The notes under the pieces: model-generated
The model's input: the letters and a program-made list of their open reading frames with translations, nothing else
Told to the model about the DNA's origin: nothing
Databases searched by the model: none
Source: Pseudobutyrivibrio sp. MD2005
GTDB taxonomy: Bacteria > Bacillota > Clostridia > Lachnospirales > Lachnospiraceae
DNA length: 64,000 bases
Assembly (NCBI RefSeq): GCF_000621865.1
Contig: NZ_KK211359.1
Span: 216,592-280,591 of the forward strand
Direction: 5' to 3'
Made by a program: the position numbers and the translations under genes
Shown: positions 8,372 to 16,981 of the stretch, piece after piece
How the letters are laid out: each line of letters starts with the position of its first letter
How positions within the stretch are numbered: position 1 is the stretch's first letter

Positions 8372-9646
8372 ATGGTTAAAGCAGTTGTAGGCGCTAATTG
8401 GGGCGACGAAGGTAAGGGCAAAATCACTGACATGATGGCAGCAGATGCGGACATTATTGTACGTTTTCAGGGTGGAGCTAATGCAGGACATACCATAGTA
8501 AACAACTATGGCAAATTTGCATTACACACATTACCTTCAGGCGTTTTTTATAATCATACTACAAGTATTATTGGAAATGGTGTAGCTCTTAATATCCCAG
8601 TTCTTATCAAGGAGATTAAATCTATCGAGGAGAAAGGGGTGCCAGCACCACATATTCTTGTATCTGATAGAGCGCAGATTGTTATGCCATATCATATCCT
8701 TTTCGATCAATATGAGGAGGAACGCCTTGGTAAAGCTTCATTCGGCTCTACAAAAAGTGGCATTGCTCCTTTTTATTCTGATAAGTATGCTAAGATTGGT
8801 TATCAGGTTCAGGAGTTATTTGACGAAGATTTGTTAAAAGAAAAGGTTCTTCGCACATGCGATCAGAAGAATGTTCTTTTAGAGCATTTGTATCATAAGC
8901 CTCTTCTTACTCCAGAGGAGTTACTTAACACACTTCACGAATATCGTGATATGATTGCTCCTTATGTATGTGATACTTCTGCATACTTATGGAATGCAAT
9001 CAAAGAAAACAAGACAATCCTTTTAGAAGGCCAGCTTGGTACTCTTAAAGATCCAGATCACGGAATTTATCCTATGGTTACATCATCGTCTACACTTGCT
9101 CCTTATGGATGTATCGGTGCTGGTATTCCAGCTCAGGAGCTTAAGCAGGTTGTTACTGTATGTAAGGCTTATTCGTCAGCTGTAGGTGCTGGAGCATTCG
9201 TTTCAGAAATCTTTGGCGATGAAGCAGATGAGCTTAGACGTCGCGGTGGCGATGGTGGTGAGTTCGGTGCTACAACAGGTCGCCCTCGTCGTATGGGTTG
9301 GTTTGACTGCGTTGCATCTAAATACGGTTGCAGAATGCAGGGTACAACAGATGTAGCATTTACTGTAGTTGATGTACTTGGATATCTTGATGAGATTCCA
9401 GTTTGTGTTGGCTATGAAATTGATGGTGAGGTCACAACAGATTTCCCTGTTACATCTAAGCTTGAGAAGGCTAAGCCAGTACTTAAAACACTTCCTGGTT
9501 GGAAGACAGATATTCGTGGTATCAAGAAATACGAAGATCTTCCTGAAAACTGCCGCAATTATATCGAATTCATTGAGAAGGAAATTGGATTCCCTATCAC
9601 AATGGTTTCAAATGGTCCTGGAAGAGACGACATTATCTATAGATAA
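8372..9646 (+). CDS. purA: Adenylosuccinate synthetase (divergent clade)
   Basis: Catalyses GTP-dependent condensation of IMP with aspartate, the first committed step to AMP. The 424-residue length is normal. The N-terminal P-loop (GANWGDEGKGK) and the aspartate-binding loop (GATTGRPRRMGW) are clear. Several normally invariant blocks differ: the usual GAQG...TYPFVTSS reads GQLGTLKDPDHGIYPMVTSS, TGRGIGPAY reads STKSGIAPFYSDK, and TTRVG.GPFPTE reads SSAVGAGAFVSE. The changes look like a coherent clade, not decay. AGGAGG precedes the ATG and a strong terminator follows. Confidence 0.9.
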   Translation: MVKAVVGANWGDEGKGKITDMMAADADIIVRFQGGANAGHTIVNNYGKFALHTLPSGVFYNHTTSIIGNGVALNIPVLIKEIKSIEEKGVPAPHILVSDRAQIVMPYHILFDQYEEERLGKASFGSTKSGIAPFYSDKYAKIGYQVQELFDEDLLKEKVLRTCDQKNVLLEHLYHKPLLTPEELLNTLHEYRDMIAPYVCDTSAYLWNAIKENKTILLEGQLGTLKDPDHGIYPMVTSSSTLAPYGCIGAGIPAQELKQVVTVCKAYSSAVGAGAFVSEIFGDEADELRRRGGDGGEFGATTGRPRRMGWFDCVASKYGCRMQGTTDVAFTVVDVLGYLDEIPVCVGYEIDGEVTTDFPVTSKLEKAKPVLKTLPGWKTDIRGIKKYEDLPENCRNYIEFIEKEIGFPITMVSNGPGRDDIIYR

Positions 9647-9654
9647 TCAAAATA

Positions 9655-9693
9655 AAATGCTTTACAATATTTTTATATTGTAAAGCATTTTTT
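9655..9693 (+). terminator. Intrinsic terminator after purA
   Basis: A 16-bp perfect stem (9655-9670 with 9675-9690) with a TTTT loop; the 3' arm runs into a T tract ending at 9693. The upstream A-rich arm means it may also work for the opposite strand. Confidence 0.9.
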
Positions 9694-9719
9694 ATTCTAA
9701 ATTTTGGGGGTGGGAAGCT

Positions 9720-10322
9720 ATGAAAAATCTTTTACAAAATAAAGTTATTCTTATTATTTCTGGGCTGGTGATAGTTTTACTAATTGGCCTTCTTGTTTTC
9801 TCTATTTTTCCAAAGAATAAATCTATAGATAATAATAGTGACGCAGTTGTTGAGGAATCTAAAGAGGATGCTCACGCTAAGGCTCTTGACGAAGAAAGTG
9901 AAATTGAAGATGAGGGCGAATGCGTCTTTTTGATAGATAAAGATGATGTCAGCAAGTTTTCTCTTACAGATGCAAATGGTATTTTGCTGGATTTTGAAAA
10001 GGATGGGGATGAATGGATTTGTATTGGAAACGAAGAGTTGGATTTAGATGAAGAAAGAGTAGATAAGATTTTAAATTATATTTGCGATATCAGATTTATA
10101 GAAATGACTACATGTGAGGATGGAGCTGAATATGGCCTGACTCCAGATTCTAAAATTTTTATCGTAGAAGATGCTGGCGGAAGTGATGTAATAGTCAGCC
10201 TGGGAAACGTTGAAGATGATGGAAGTATTTATTTTGCATTGAATTATGACTTTACAAAGGTCTTTAAAAACAGCGGAAAACTTAAGAATGTATGCGAGTA
10301 TGCAATTCAAGAATTACTATAG
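9720..10322 (+). CDS. Membrane-anchored DUF4340-like protein
   Basis: A 200-residue protein with one N-terminal membrane helix (about residues 8-29, VILIISGLVIVLLIGLLVFSI), an acidic linker, and an extracytoplasmic domain from about residue 70. The domain reads as a short single DUF4340 unit (FSLTDANGILLDFEKDGDEW, then LNYICDIRFIEM and YGLTPDSKI), a family often found beside ABC exporters of the gliding/GldG type. No transporter is adjacent here, so the role is unknown. A GGGGGTGGG stretch upstream of the ATG is a weak ribosome-binding site. It lies between a terminator and a promoter and is probably monocistronic. Confidence 0.6.
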   Translation: MKNLLQNKVILIISGLVIVLLIGLLVFSIFPKNKSIDNNSDAVVEESKEDAHAKALDEESEIEDEGECVFLIDKDDVSKFSLTDANGILLDFEKDGDEWICIGNEELDLDEERVDKILNYICDIRFIEMTTCEDGAEYGLTPDSKIFIVEDAGGSDVIVSLGNVEDDGSIYFALNYDFTKVFKNSGKLKNVCEYAIQELL

Positions 10323-10379
10323 ACATACTTAAAAATTCTTGAAAATATTGTGAAACATTTTTGATATTTAGGTTATTAA

Positions 10380-10408
10380 TTGACAGATAATATATAATTA
10401 AAAATAAT
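10380..10408 (+). promoter_or_regulatory. Promoter of the GH5-GT2 fusion gene
   Basis: Perfect -35 TTGACA (10380-10385), 17-bp spacer, -10 AATAAT (10403-10408, 5 of 6). It lies 34 bp before the ATG. No riboswitch-like fold was seen in the short leader. Confidence 0.75.
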
Positions 10409-10441
10409 TCAGATAAATCGGAACTATTTTTGGAGGCGCTA

Positions 10442-13400
10442 ATGAATAAACGCAAGAGATTATGTGCTTTGTTTTTAGTATTCTCATTTATATTATTCCT
10501 AATTATTAATTCACCTGTTTATGCTGATGAGAATTCATATGTTCACGCAAGACCTTCGACTAATGGTCAATTACATGTCGAAGGAACTCAGCTTGTAGAT
10601 AAAAATGGACGTCCTGTTCAACTTAAGGGCGTTAGTACTCATGGCCTCACATGGTTTCCTGATATCATTGATTCGAATATTTTCAATCAGCTATCTAATG
10701 AGTGGGATTGTAATCTCATTAGACTGCCTATGTATTCTGTTATCTATTGTGAAAATCCCGAAGAAAGTCTCGAATTAATGAAAAAGGGCGTAGAATATGC
10801 AATCGCCTCTGATATGTACGTAATCGTTGACTGGCATGTTCTTGAAGATAAAGATCCTAATATCCATAAGGATGAGGCAATAGCGTTTTTTGATGCCTTT
10901 ACAAAAGAATATGCAGATGTTCCAAATATCATTTACGAAATATGTAATGAGCCTAACGGTCAGACCTTCTGGAATGATATTTATGAATATGCAAATGAAG
11001 TGATTCCTGTTATCAGAAACAATAGTCAGGATTCTGTGATTCTGGTAGGTACACCATATTTTGATGCTTATCTTGAGGCCTCAATTAGAAAGCCACTTGA
11101 ATTTGATGACCTGATGTATGTACTACATTTTTACGCAGGAACTCATTATGATGATATTCAAGCTGAAGTGACAGAGGCAATGGAGCGAGGACTTCCTGTT
11201 TTCGTTTCAGAGTGCGGTATTACTCTTGCTTCAGGTGATGAAGGATATGATTTTGACAATGCAGTATCTTGGTTTAACATGCTTGATGATTACGGCATAA
11301 GTTATGCGGTATGGAGCTTGTCTAATAAAAATGAGCTTTCGGCCATGCTTAAGCCTGAATATAAACCAGGGGAACCTATAACTGACAAAGATTTGACACC
11401 GTGTGGCTTATGGGTACGAGATTTAGTAAAGGGGATAGCCCCAGCAGATATAAAGGTGCCAGAGATTTCTAACAAAAAATCCCTTATGCCGCTGTGGCTT
11501 AAAGAATCTTTAAATGATAGAGATATTGTCATTTTCCATAGATGGCCGATTATCGCACTAAAGGTATTTGTAACATTAATAGTTCTTTTAATGCTTGTTT
11601 TCTTGATTAGAAAAATTACAACTAAGAAGGGAACCAATTACGGAAGTCTATACGAAAACGCAATTAAAGAGACATTTAAAGAAAAACTTATTGATAAGCT
11701 AAGATTTACTGTATTAGTCTTAACTGTATTTTTCGCTTTAATGTACTTGTACTGGCGCATAGTGTACTCAATTCCATTTAAAGCAGGTTGGGTTGCAGTA
11801 TTCTTTAACATTTTACTTTTATGCGTCGAGGTTTTTGGATTCTTTGAATCTATTTCGCTGTATTTGAACTTAATGGCAAAGAAAGATTTTCCTTTGCCTG
11901 AAATTGAAGAGGATGAATATCCTGACGTAGATATATTTATTGCAACTTACAATGAACTGAACGATTTGCTTCGAAGAACAATTAATGGATGCAAACACCT
12001 TCAGTATCCTGATAAGAGCAAAATTCATATATGGGTTTGCGATGATAACAGGCGTAGTCAGGTGCGAGCTTTGGCAGAATCAATGGGCGTAGGATATTTT
12101 GACAGGCCTGATAACGAAGGAGCGAAAGCTGGAAATCTTAACCATGCAATGGGACTTACAACTTCACCGTATGTTGTAACCCTTGATGCGGATATGATTG
12201 TTAAGAGTGATTTCTTGATGAAGACAATTCCGTATTTTATCGATGCGAAAAAGAAAGGTCTTTCCCTAGGTTTTGTTCAGACACCGCAATGCTTCTATGA
12301 ACCGGATGTTTTCCAGCATGCTTTGTATTCCGAAAAGAATGCGCCAAATGAGCAGGATTTCTTCTATAGAACAATTGAGGTAGCGAAAACCTCAACGAAC
12401 AGTGTAATTTACGGTGGTTCAAATACTGTGATTGCAAGACAGGCTATAGAAGATATTGGCGGATTTTATACTGAATCTATCACCGAAGATTTTGCAACCG
12501 GTGTATTGATTGAATCGAGCGGATATGTAAGTCTTGCCATTCCAGAGCCATTGGCAAGTGGTAAAACACCTGATATATTCAGGGATCATATTACTCAGCG
12601 TATTCGTTGGGGCCGAGGTGTAATCAGCACAGCAAAGCAGCTTCATCTGTTCACTCGCAAGGGACTAAGCTTTGCGCAGAAGTTTAGCTATTGGAGCTCG
12701 GTAGTTTATTGGTATTCATCCATTAAAAGCTTGATTTATTTTATATCACCGCTTTTATTTGCGATATTTGCCATACCGGTGTTTATATGTACATGGGTTG
12801 ACTTACTGTTATTCTGGTTCCCTATGTATGTGATGCAGGATATATGCTTAAGATTCTACAGTCGCAACACAGTTTCACTGAAATGGAGCGGCATTTATGA
12901 AACATGTGTAATGCCTCATTTAATTATTCCGGTAATTAAAGAGCTGTTTGGTATTACAACCAAGAAGTTTGAGGTTACAGACAAAGCAAAGAAGACTGTA
13001 GTAAGACAACCGGATATTAGGGGCATGTCTCCATATTTGATTATGCTGGGACTCTCTATTATTGGAATTGCAAGAATCTGCACCTGTGTAGATGGGCTTC
13101 AGTCTTTAGGTCTGGTTGTTTTAGTATTCTGGATTGTCAGAAATATGTATTATCTTATCATGGCGCTGTTCCTTGTTGATGGCAGAGAAAGTGATACTGA
13201 AAATGTAAGAGTTGCGGATGCAGAATTCGTGGTTCTTAAAAGGAGCGATGGCTCTGAATTTGAAGGTATAACTACATACATGACAGAGCACAGTATCAAT
13301 ATTTATATTGATGATAAGACGGATATTAAGATTGGCGACAGAATTCAAATTCAAATCGAAACACATTCAGCGAAGGTTGATATGGATGGCGTTATTATAG

Positions 13401-13588
13401 CGGTTATCCCGTCAAAACGAAGGAATGTGGTTGTATATAGTATGGAAATTCTTGATTATAGAGATTCCGAATACGAATACTTCCAGGTTTTGTATGATAG
13501 AGTTCCGACATTGCCACAATCACTAACTAAAGATTTTGGTATGTTTACACATCTATTTAGAAATATTGCCCACAGAATCCTAAGATAG
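10442..13588 (+). CDS. GH5 cellulase fused to cellulose-synthase-type GT2 with PilZ-like domain
   Basis: A 1048-residue protein. An N-terminal signal-anchor helix (about 8-27) is followed by an extracellular GH5 domain (about 35-335) with acid/base E170 in NEP and nucleophile E257 in VSECG. Three membrane helices follow (about 370-470), then a cytosolic GT2 domain with all processive-synthase motifs: D534, D582-x-D584, TED (D683) and Q719-R-I-R-W723. Further membrane helices and a PilZ-like domain (about 920-1020) complete it. The layout is BcsA with a BcsZ/CcsZ-type hydrolase joined in front. The product is probably a beta-glucan, secreted and trimmed by one polypeptide. The PilZ RxxxR and D/NxSxxG signatures are degenerate, so c-di-GMP control is uncertain. 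ATG 10442 is chosen for GGAGG at 10432-10436. Confidence 0.88.
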   Translation: MNKRKRLCALFLVFSFILFLIINSPVYADENSYVHARPSTNGQLHVEGTQLVDKNGRPVQLKGVSTHGLTWFPDIIDSNIFNQLSNEWDCNLIRLPMYSVIYCENPEESLELMKKGVEYAIASDMYVIVDWHVLEDKDPNIHKDEAIAFFDAFTKEYADVPNIIYEICNEPNGQTFWNDIYEYANEVIPVIRNNSQDSVILVGTPYFDAYLEASIRKPLEFDDLMYVLHFYAGTHYDDIQAEVTEAMERGLPVFVSECGITLASGDEGYDFDNAVSWFNMLDDYGISYAVWSLSNKNELSAMLKPEYKPGEPITDKDLTPCGLWVRDLVKGIAPADIKVPEISNKKSLMPLWLKESLNDRDIVIFHRWPIIALKVFVTLIVLLMLVFLIRKITTKKGTNYGSLYENAIKETFKEKLIDKLRFTVLVLTVFFALMYLYWRIVYSIPFKAGWVAVFFNILLLCVEVFGFFESISLYLNLMAKKDFPLPEIEEDEYPDVDIFIATYNELNDLLRRTINGCKHLQYPDKSKIHIWVCDDNRRSQVRALAESMGVGYFDRPDNEGAKAGNLNHAMGLTTSPYVVTLDADMIVKSDFLMKTIPYFIDAKKKGLSLGFVQTPQCFYEPDVFQHALYSEKNAPNEQDFFYRTIEVAKTSTNSVIYGGSNTVIARQAIEDIGGFYTESITEDFATGVLIESSGYVSLAIPEPLASGKTPDIFRDHITQRIRWGRGVISTAKQLHLFTRKGLSFAQKFSYWSSVVYWYSSIKSLIYFISPLLFAIFAIPVFICTWVDLLLFWFPMYVMQDICLRFYSRNTVSLKWSGIYETCVMPHLIIPVIKELFGITTKKFEVTDKAKKTVVRQPDIRGMSPYLIMLGLSIIGIARICTCVDGLQSLGLVVLVFWIVRNMYYLIMALFLVDGRESDTENVRVADAEFVVLKRSDGSEFEGITTYMTEHSINIYIDDKTDIKIGDRIQIQIETHSAKVDMDGVIIAVIPSKRRNVVVYSMEILDYRDSEYEYFQVLYDRVPTLPQSLTKDFGMFTHLFRNIAHRILR

Positions 13589-13665
13589 ATAATTATTAAA
13601 ATCTGGTAATAATCAGACAATACAAATAAAATGTATGTGAATTCTGTGAATAGAAGGCAAATAGT

Positions 13666-13695
13666 ATTGCAAATGGTATTTTGCAATTATATAAT
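13666..13695 (+). promoter_or_regulatory. Promoter with embedded inverted repeat, cyclic-nucleotide operon
   Basis: -35 TTGCAA (13667-13672), 17-bp spacer, perfect -10 TATAAT (13690-13695). An 8-bp inverted repeat ATTGCAAA (13666-13673) / TTTGCAAT (13680-13687) covers the -35 and spacer, the usual place for a repressor site. The regulator is unknown. Confidence 0.65.
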
Positions 13696-13737
13696 CAAAT
13701 TGTTAAACAACGCATAAAATGAAAGGCAGGGGGTCAT

Positions 13738-14700
13738 ATGAGTTTACGCGAATTTAAGGCTAAAGAGGTTATTTTTAAAGAAGGCGAACATGGGGAAAGT
13801 TTATTTGTTATTTCAGAAGGTACAGTAGAAATTTATGTCAGATATGGGGAACCTGACCAGCAGAAGATTAAAACTCTTTCTAAGAACCAGATCTTCGGAG
13901 AAATGGCTGTAATTGAGTATTACCCTCGTAGCGCAACTGCAGTAGCAGCAAGTGATGTTAAGCTAATCGAGGTTAAGTGTGGCGAGATAAGCGACTTTTT
14001 CAAATCTAATCCTGATAAAATCATCCAGATTATGCAGCAATTAAGTTTGAGAATTCGTGAGCTTACAGATGACTACAATGTTGTTGTAGATCTTGTTGAT
14101 CAACTTAAAGAAGCAGCTGGAGAAGGTAAGAAAAAGAATGCTTCATTAGTTGAAAAAATTAAGAAATTCGTGCTTTACGGAAACAAGCAGCCTGAAGTTA
14201 AGAGTGTTGAGTCAATCCGCAAAATCGGTGAGGTTAGCCACTCTGACGGATATACATTAAAGGTTGAGTCATTCCCTAAGGGTACAGTAATCTTTAAGGA
14301 AGGTGAACCTGGAAAGTGCATGTACGATATTCACTCTGGACAGATTGGAATCTATAAGCACTATGGAACCCCAGAAGAGATTCTTTTAACAAAGCTTTCA
14401 GAAAATCAATTCTTTGGTGAGATGGCAATGCTTGATGATGATAAACGTAGCGCAACAGCAGTTGTTGTTTCAAATGAAGCTACAATTGAAAGCATCTCAA
14501 GCGGCGATTTACAGGAGCTTTTTGAGAACAATCCATTAAAGGTAGAAATGATTATAGCTCATATGTCATCACGCCTTAGAAGACTTACTAACGAATACAT
14601 TAAGTCTTGCGAGCTATTTAATGAATTCTACAATACAGATATTTGGGATGAATATTTAGCTAAAAAGGCAGCAGATTTTTCGGTTAGATATTATGAGTAA
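13738..14700 (+). CDS. Protein with two cyclic-nucleotide-binding domains
   Basis: A 320-residue cytosolic protein made of two CAP_ED/cNMP-binding beta-barrels (about residues 3-120 and 175-290) joined by a helical linker. Each has an intact phosphate-binding cassette, with FGEMA followed by RSATA (first near 52-67, second near 225-240). There is no helix-turn-helix, kinase or channel domain, so it is not a Crp/Fnr regulator. Two tandem domains without an output resemble the PKA regulatory subunit layout, which suggests a partner protein. It overlaps the next gene by 8 bases and shares an apparent operon with a nucleotide cyclase, which suggests it senses the product of that enzyme. Confidence 0.85.
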   Translation: MSLREFKAKEVIFKEGEHGESLFVISEGTVEIYVRYGEPDQQKIKTLSKNQIFGEMAVIEYYPRSATAVAASDVKLIEVKCGEISDFFKSNPDKIIQIMQQLSLRIRELTDDYNVVVDLVDQLKEAAGEGKKKNASLVEKIKKFVLYGNKQPEVKSVESIRKIGEVSHSDGYTLKVESFPKGTVIFKEGEPGKCMYDIHSGQIGIYKHYGTPEEILLTKLSENQFFGEMAMLDDDKRSATAVVVSNEATIESISSGDLQELFENNPLKVEMIIAHMSSRLRRLTNEYIKSCELFNEFYNTDIWDEYLAKKAADFSVRYYE

Positions 14701-15490
14701 TATAAGTGTTGATAAAAATAACAATCAAGCTCTATTGCAAATTCAACCTTTTTATGAAAATAGACATGAATTTGCTGAAATTGCAAAAGCTGAGGGGCTA
14801 GCCTATGAGGTTATAGAATTATCAATGCCGCCCGCTCTCAATGAGAGCGGGCTTTTTGCTAGAGCCTTAGAATGGTATAAGGCCAGCCAAAGGGTGGAAT
14901 CTTATCATGGTGTTTTTGTTGATATAAATCCAGCCAGTGGAGATAATAATATCAGCACAATTTCAAGAAAACTGATGAAAGCAAGCTGTGATACGGCTGT
15001 AGAATTAGGGGCTAAAAATATTGTATTTCACGGTAGTTGCTTCCCGTTTTTAAGGGGAGGTTATCTTGATAATTGGGCTAAAGTTTTTGGAGATTTTTGC
15101 CTAGAGCTTGTAGATGATTATGATTTAAATATATTTATTGAAAACAGTTTTGACATTGACACAATGCCTTTAAAGAAACTAATGACTAATGTTGGCTCAG
15201 ATAGGATTTGTGTTTGTCTTGATTACGGTCATGCCAATTTTAGTAGAGATCCAATGGAAAAATGGTTCGATGACTTAGGCGAACATATTGGATATCTGCA
15301 TATTTCTGATAATGACGGTTTGTTTGATGACCATCTGCCTCTTTTATCAGGAACTGTAAACTGGAATTTGGCTAGTGATTTATGGAAAAAGCTAAATAAG
15401 AAAGTGCCAATTACCTTAGAAATCAAAACTGTTGAAGAAATAAAAAAGGCTATTGATTATTTTAAGAAAAATCAGTTGTTTGGGTTGTAG
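14693..15490 (+). CDS. Sugar phosphate isomerase/epimerase-like TIM barrel
   Basis: A 265-residue protein of the xylose isomerase-like TIM-barrel superfamily (AP endonuclease 2 fold). The metal-site strands are visible: NIVFHGSC near residue 109, IFIENS near 144, CVCLDYGHAN near 171-180, YLHISDNDG near 198, and LEIKTVEE near 241. The substrate is unknown. It starts inside the end of the preceding gene (ATG 14693). Codons 46-55 contain a perfect terminator-like hairpin followed by TTTTT (14830-14857), yet the reading frame is uninterrupted and the encoded segment is protein-like. It lies between the cyclic-nucleotide sensor and the cyclase. Confidence 0.75.
   Translation: MSNISVDKNNNQALLQIQPFYENRHEFAEIAKAEGLAYEVIELSMPPALNESGLFARALEWYKASQRVESYHGVFVDINPASGDNNISTISRKLMKASCDTAVELGAKNIVFHGSCFPFLRGGYLDNWAKVFGDFCLELVDDYDLNIFIENSFDIDTMPLKKLMTNVGSDRICVCLDYGHANFSRDPMEKWFDDLGEHIGYLHISDNDGLFDDHLPLLSGTVNWNLASDLWKKLNKKVPITLEIKTVEEIKKAIDYFKKNQLFGL
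14830..14857 (+). terminator. Intrinsic-terminator hairpin inside a coding sequence
   Basis: GCCCGCTCT (14830-14838) pairs perfectly with AGAGCGGGC (14844-14852) around a 5-base loop, followed by TTTTT. By shape it is a textbook rho-independent terminator, positioned 46 codons into the isomerase-like gene. It may attenuate the operon when translation is poor. Confidence 0.6.
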
Positions 15491-15506
15491 ATAGTTGAGG
15501 GGTGCC

Positions 15507-16904
15507 ATGGAACAATTACATTCTTTATTTCTTGAAAATATTCTAAAAAATATGTCGGAAGGCATTATGGTTATCGGATTTGATGGTGTTATCCAATTCG
15601 TTAACAAATCAGCTTTTTCGATTCTAGGCCTACAGGAAGAGGCAACAATAGGCAAAAAGTTTGCCAGTTTATTTTTTGAAAATGAATTAAATGATGATTT
15701 TTCGCAAGCTGTCCTTGACTCAATCTACGACAGAAACAAAGAACATCAGGCTATTCTTAAATATTATATTGACGACAAGCCTATTCATTTAAGAGTTATC
15801 ACATCATTTTTGACAGAGAATGATGAAAAGATTGGTGTAATTATTGTTTTCAGTGATTTGAGTGAGCTAGTCGAATTGCAGGATGCTGTAAAATCGATGG
15901 AAAAGATTAAGGCTCTTAACAATCAGCTTGAAATCAGGAACAAACTTATCAGCGACACATTTGGTAGATTCTTATCTGATGATATCGTAAAGCATCTTCT
16001 TGATTCTCCTGAGGGCCTTCGCCTTGGAGGCGAGAAGCATGAGCTTACCATACTTATGAGCGACTTGAGAGGCTTTACCGCAATGAGCGAGAGAATGGAC
16101 GCTGGAGCATTAATTGATATGCTTAATCATTATCTTGGAGAGATGACAGATGCCATTCAAAATCATCATGGTTCTATAATAGAGTTTATTGGTGATGGAA
16201 TCTTTGCAATTTTTGGTGCACCGTTATCTTCTGAGATTCATGCTTCTGAGGCAGTGGCAGCTGCTCTTGAAATGCAAAGTAAAATGGAAGCGATAAATGA
16301 GTGGAATAAAGAGCAAGGATATCCTGCTTTAGAGATGGGAATCGGTATTAATACTGGCGAAGTAATCCTTGGAAATATTGGCTCAGAAAAGCGAACAAAA
16401 TATGGTGTTGTTGGAAAGCATGTAAATTTGGCTGGTAGAATTGAAAGCTATACTGTTGGCGGTCAGATACTTATTTCACCAACCACTAAAGCTCAGATTA
16501 AAGAGGAGCTTGAAATCGCTAAAACAATGACTGTTTATCCTAAGGGCGCAAATGGAGAACTAGAGCTCAGCCTTATTACCGGAATCGGTGCACCTTATGA
16601 TATTCATGTTAGCTTTGCAGACAGTGTTCTTACTCAACTCGAGCATCCAATCGCAGTTTGCTTTAATAAAATTGATGGCAAGCATGAAGATTCTAAAGCT
16701 TTATATGGCGGACTTACTGCCGTTGCAAGAGATGGCGCAGTATTAGAGACTGGAACGGAATTGGATATTTACGACAACATTCTTATAAATGCAGGAGGCA
16801 AACTGTTTTGTAAGGTTGTTGATAAACAAAATAATGGATATGTGTTACAATACACCTCGATACCTACAGGTTACTCAGCTTGGCTAAAGAGTACCAAATT
16901 GTAG
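15507..16904 (+). CDS. PAS-class III nucleotide cyclase
   Basis: A 466-residue soluble protein with a PAS sensor (about 5-125), a short coiled linker, a class III cyclase domain (about 170-350) and a C-terminal domain of about 110 residues that I do not recognise. The metal-binding aspartates are D186 in MSDLRGFT and D230 in FIGDGIFAIFG, and the transition-state Asn/Arg lie in GKHVNLAGR. The usual purine-selecting position in the YTVIGD-type segment reads YGVVGK, so cAMP versus cGMP cannot be decided. ATG 15507 is chosen because GAGGGG lies just upstream, 17 bases after the preceding stop. With the neighbouring double cNMP-binding protein it forms a plausible local signalling circuit. Confidence 0.85.
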   Translation: MEQLHSLFLENILKNMSEGIMVIGFDGVIQFVNKSAFSILGLQEEATIGKKFASLFFENELNDDFSQAVLDSIYDRNKEHQAILKYYIDDKPIHLRVITSFLTENDEKIGVIIVFSDLSELVELQDAVKSMEKIKALNNQLEIRNKLISDTFGRFLSDDIVKHLLDSPEGLRLGGEKHELTILMSDLRGFTAMSERMDAGALIDMLNHYLGEMTDAIQNHHGSIIEFIGDGIFAIFGAPLSSEIHASEAVAAALEMQSKMEAINEWNKEQGYPALEMGIGINTGEVILGNIGSEKRTKYGVVGKHVNLAGRIESYTVGGQILISPTTKAQIKEELEIAKTMTVYPKGANGELELSLITGIGAPYDIHVSFADSVLTQLEHPIAVCFNKIDGKHEDSKALYGGLTAVARDGAVLETGTELDIYDNILINAGGKLFCKVVDKQNNGYVLQYTSIPTGYSAWLKSTKL

Positions 16905-16931
16905 AAATTGTATGAAACTGCAATTAGTTTA

Positions 16932-16960
16932 TTTACAAGAAATATAGACTGTGTTATCAT
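16932..16960 (+). promoter_or_regulatory. Promoter of rpsO
   Basis: -35 TTTACA (16932-16937), 17-bp spacer, -10 TATCAT (16955-16960). The leader to the rpsO ATG is about 85 nt. Confidence 0.65.
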
Positions 16961-16981
16961 ATTTCAGGTATTTATTTTACT

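Noticed and set aside
13700-13712. TTGTTAAACAA as a Rex site before the cNMP-binding gene
   Set aside because: The Rex consensus needs TTGTTAA-N4-TTAACAA; here the half-sites overlap without the spacer, so this is a chance A/T palindrome.
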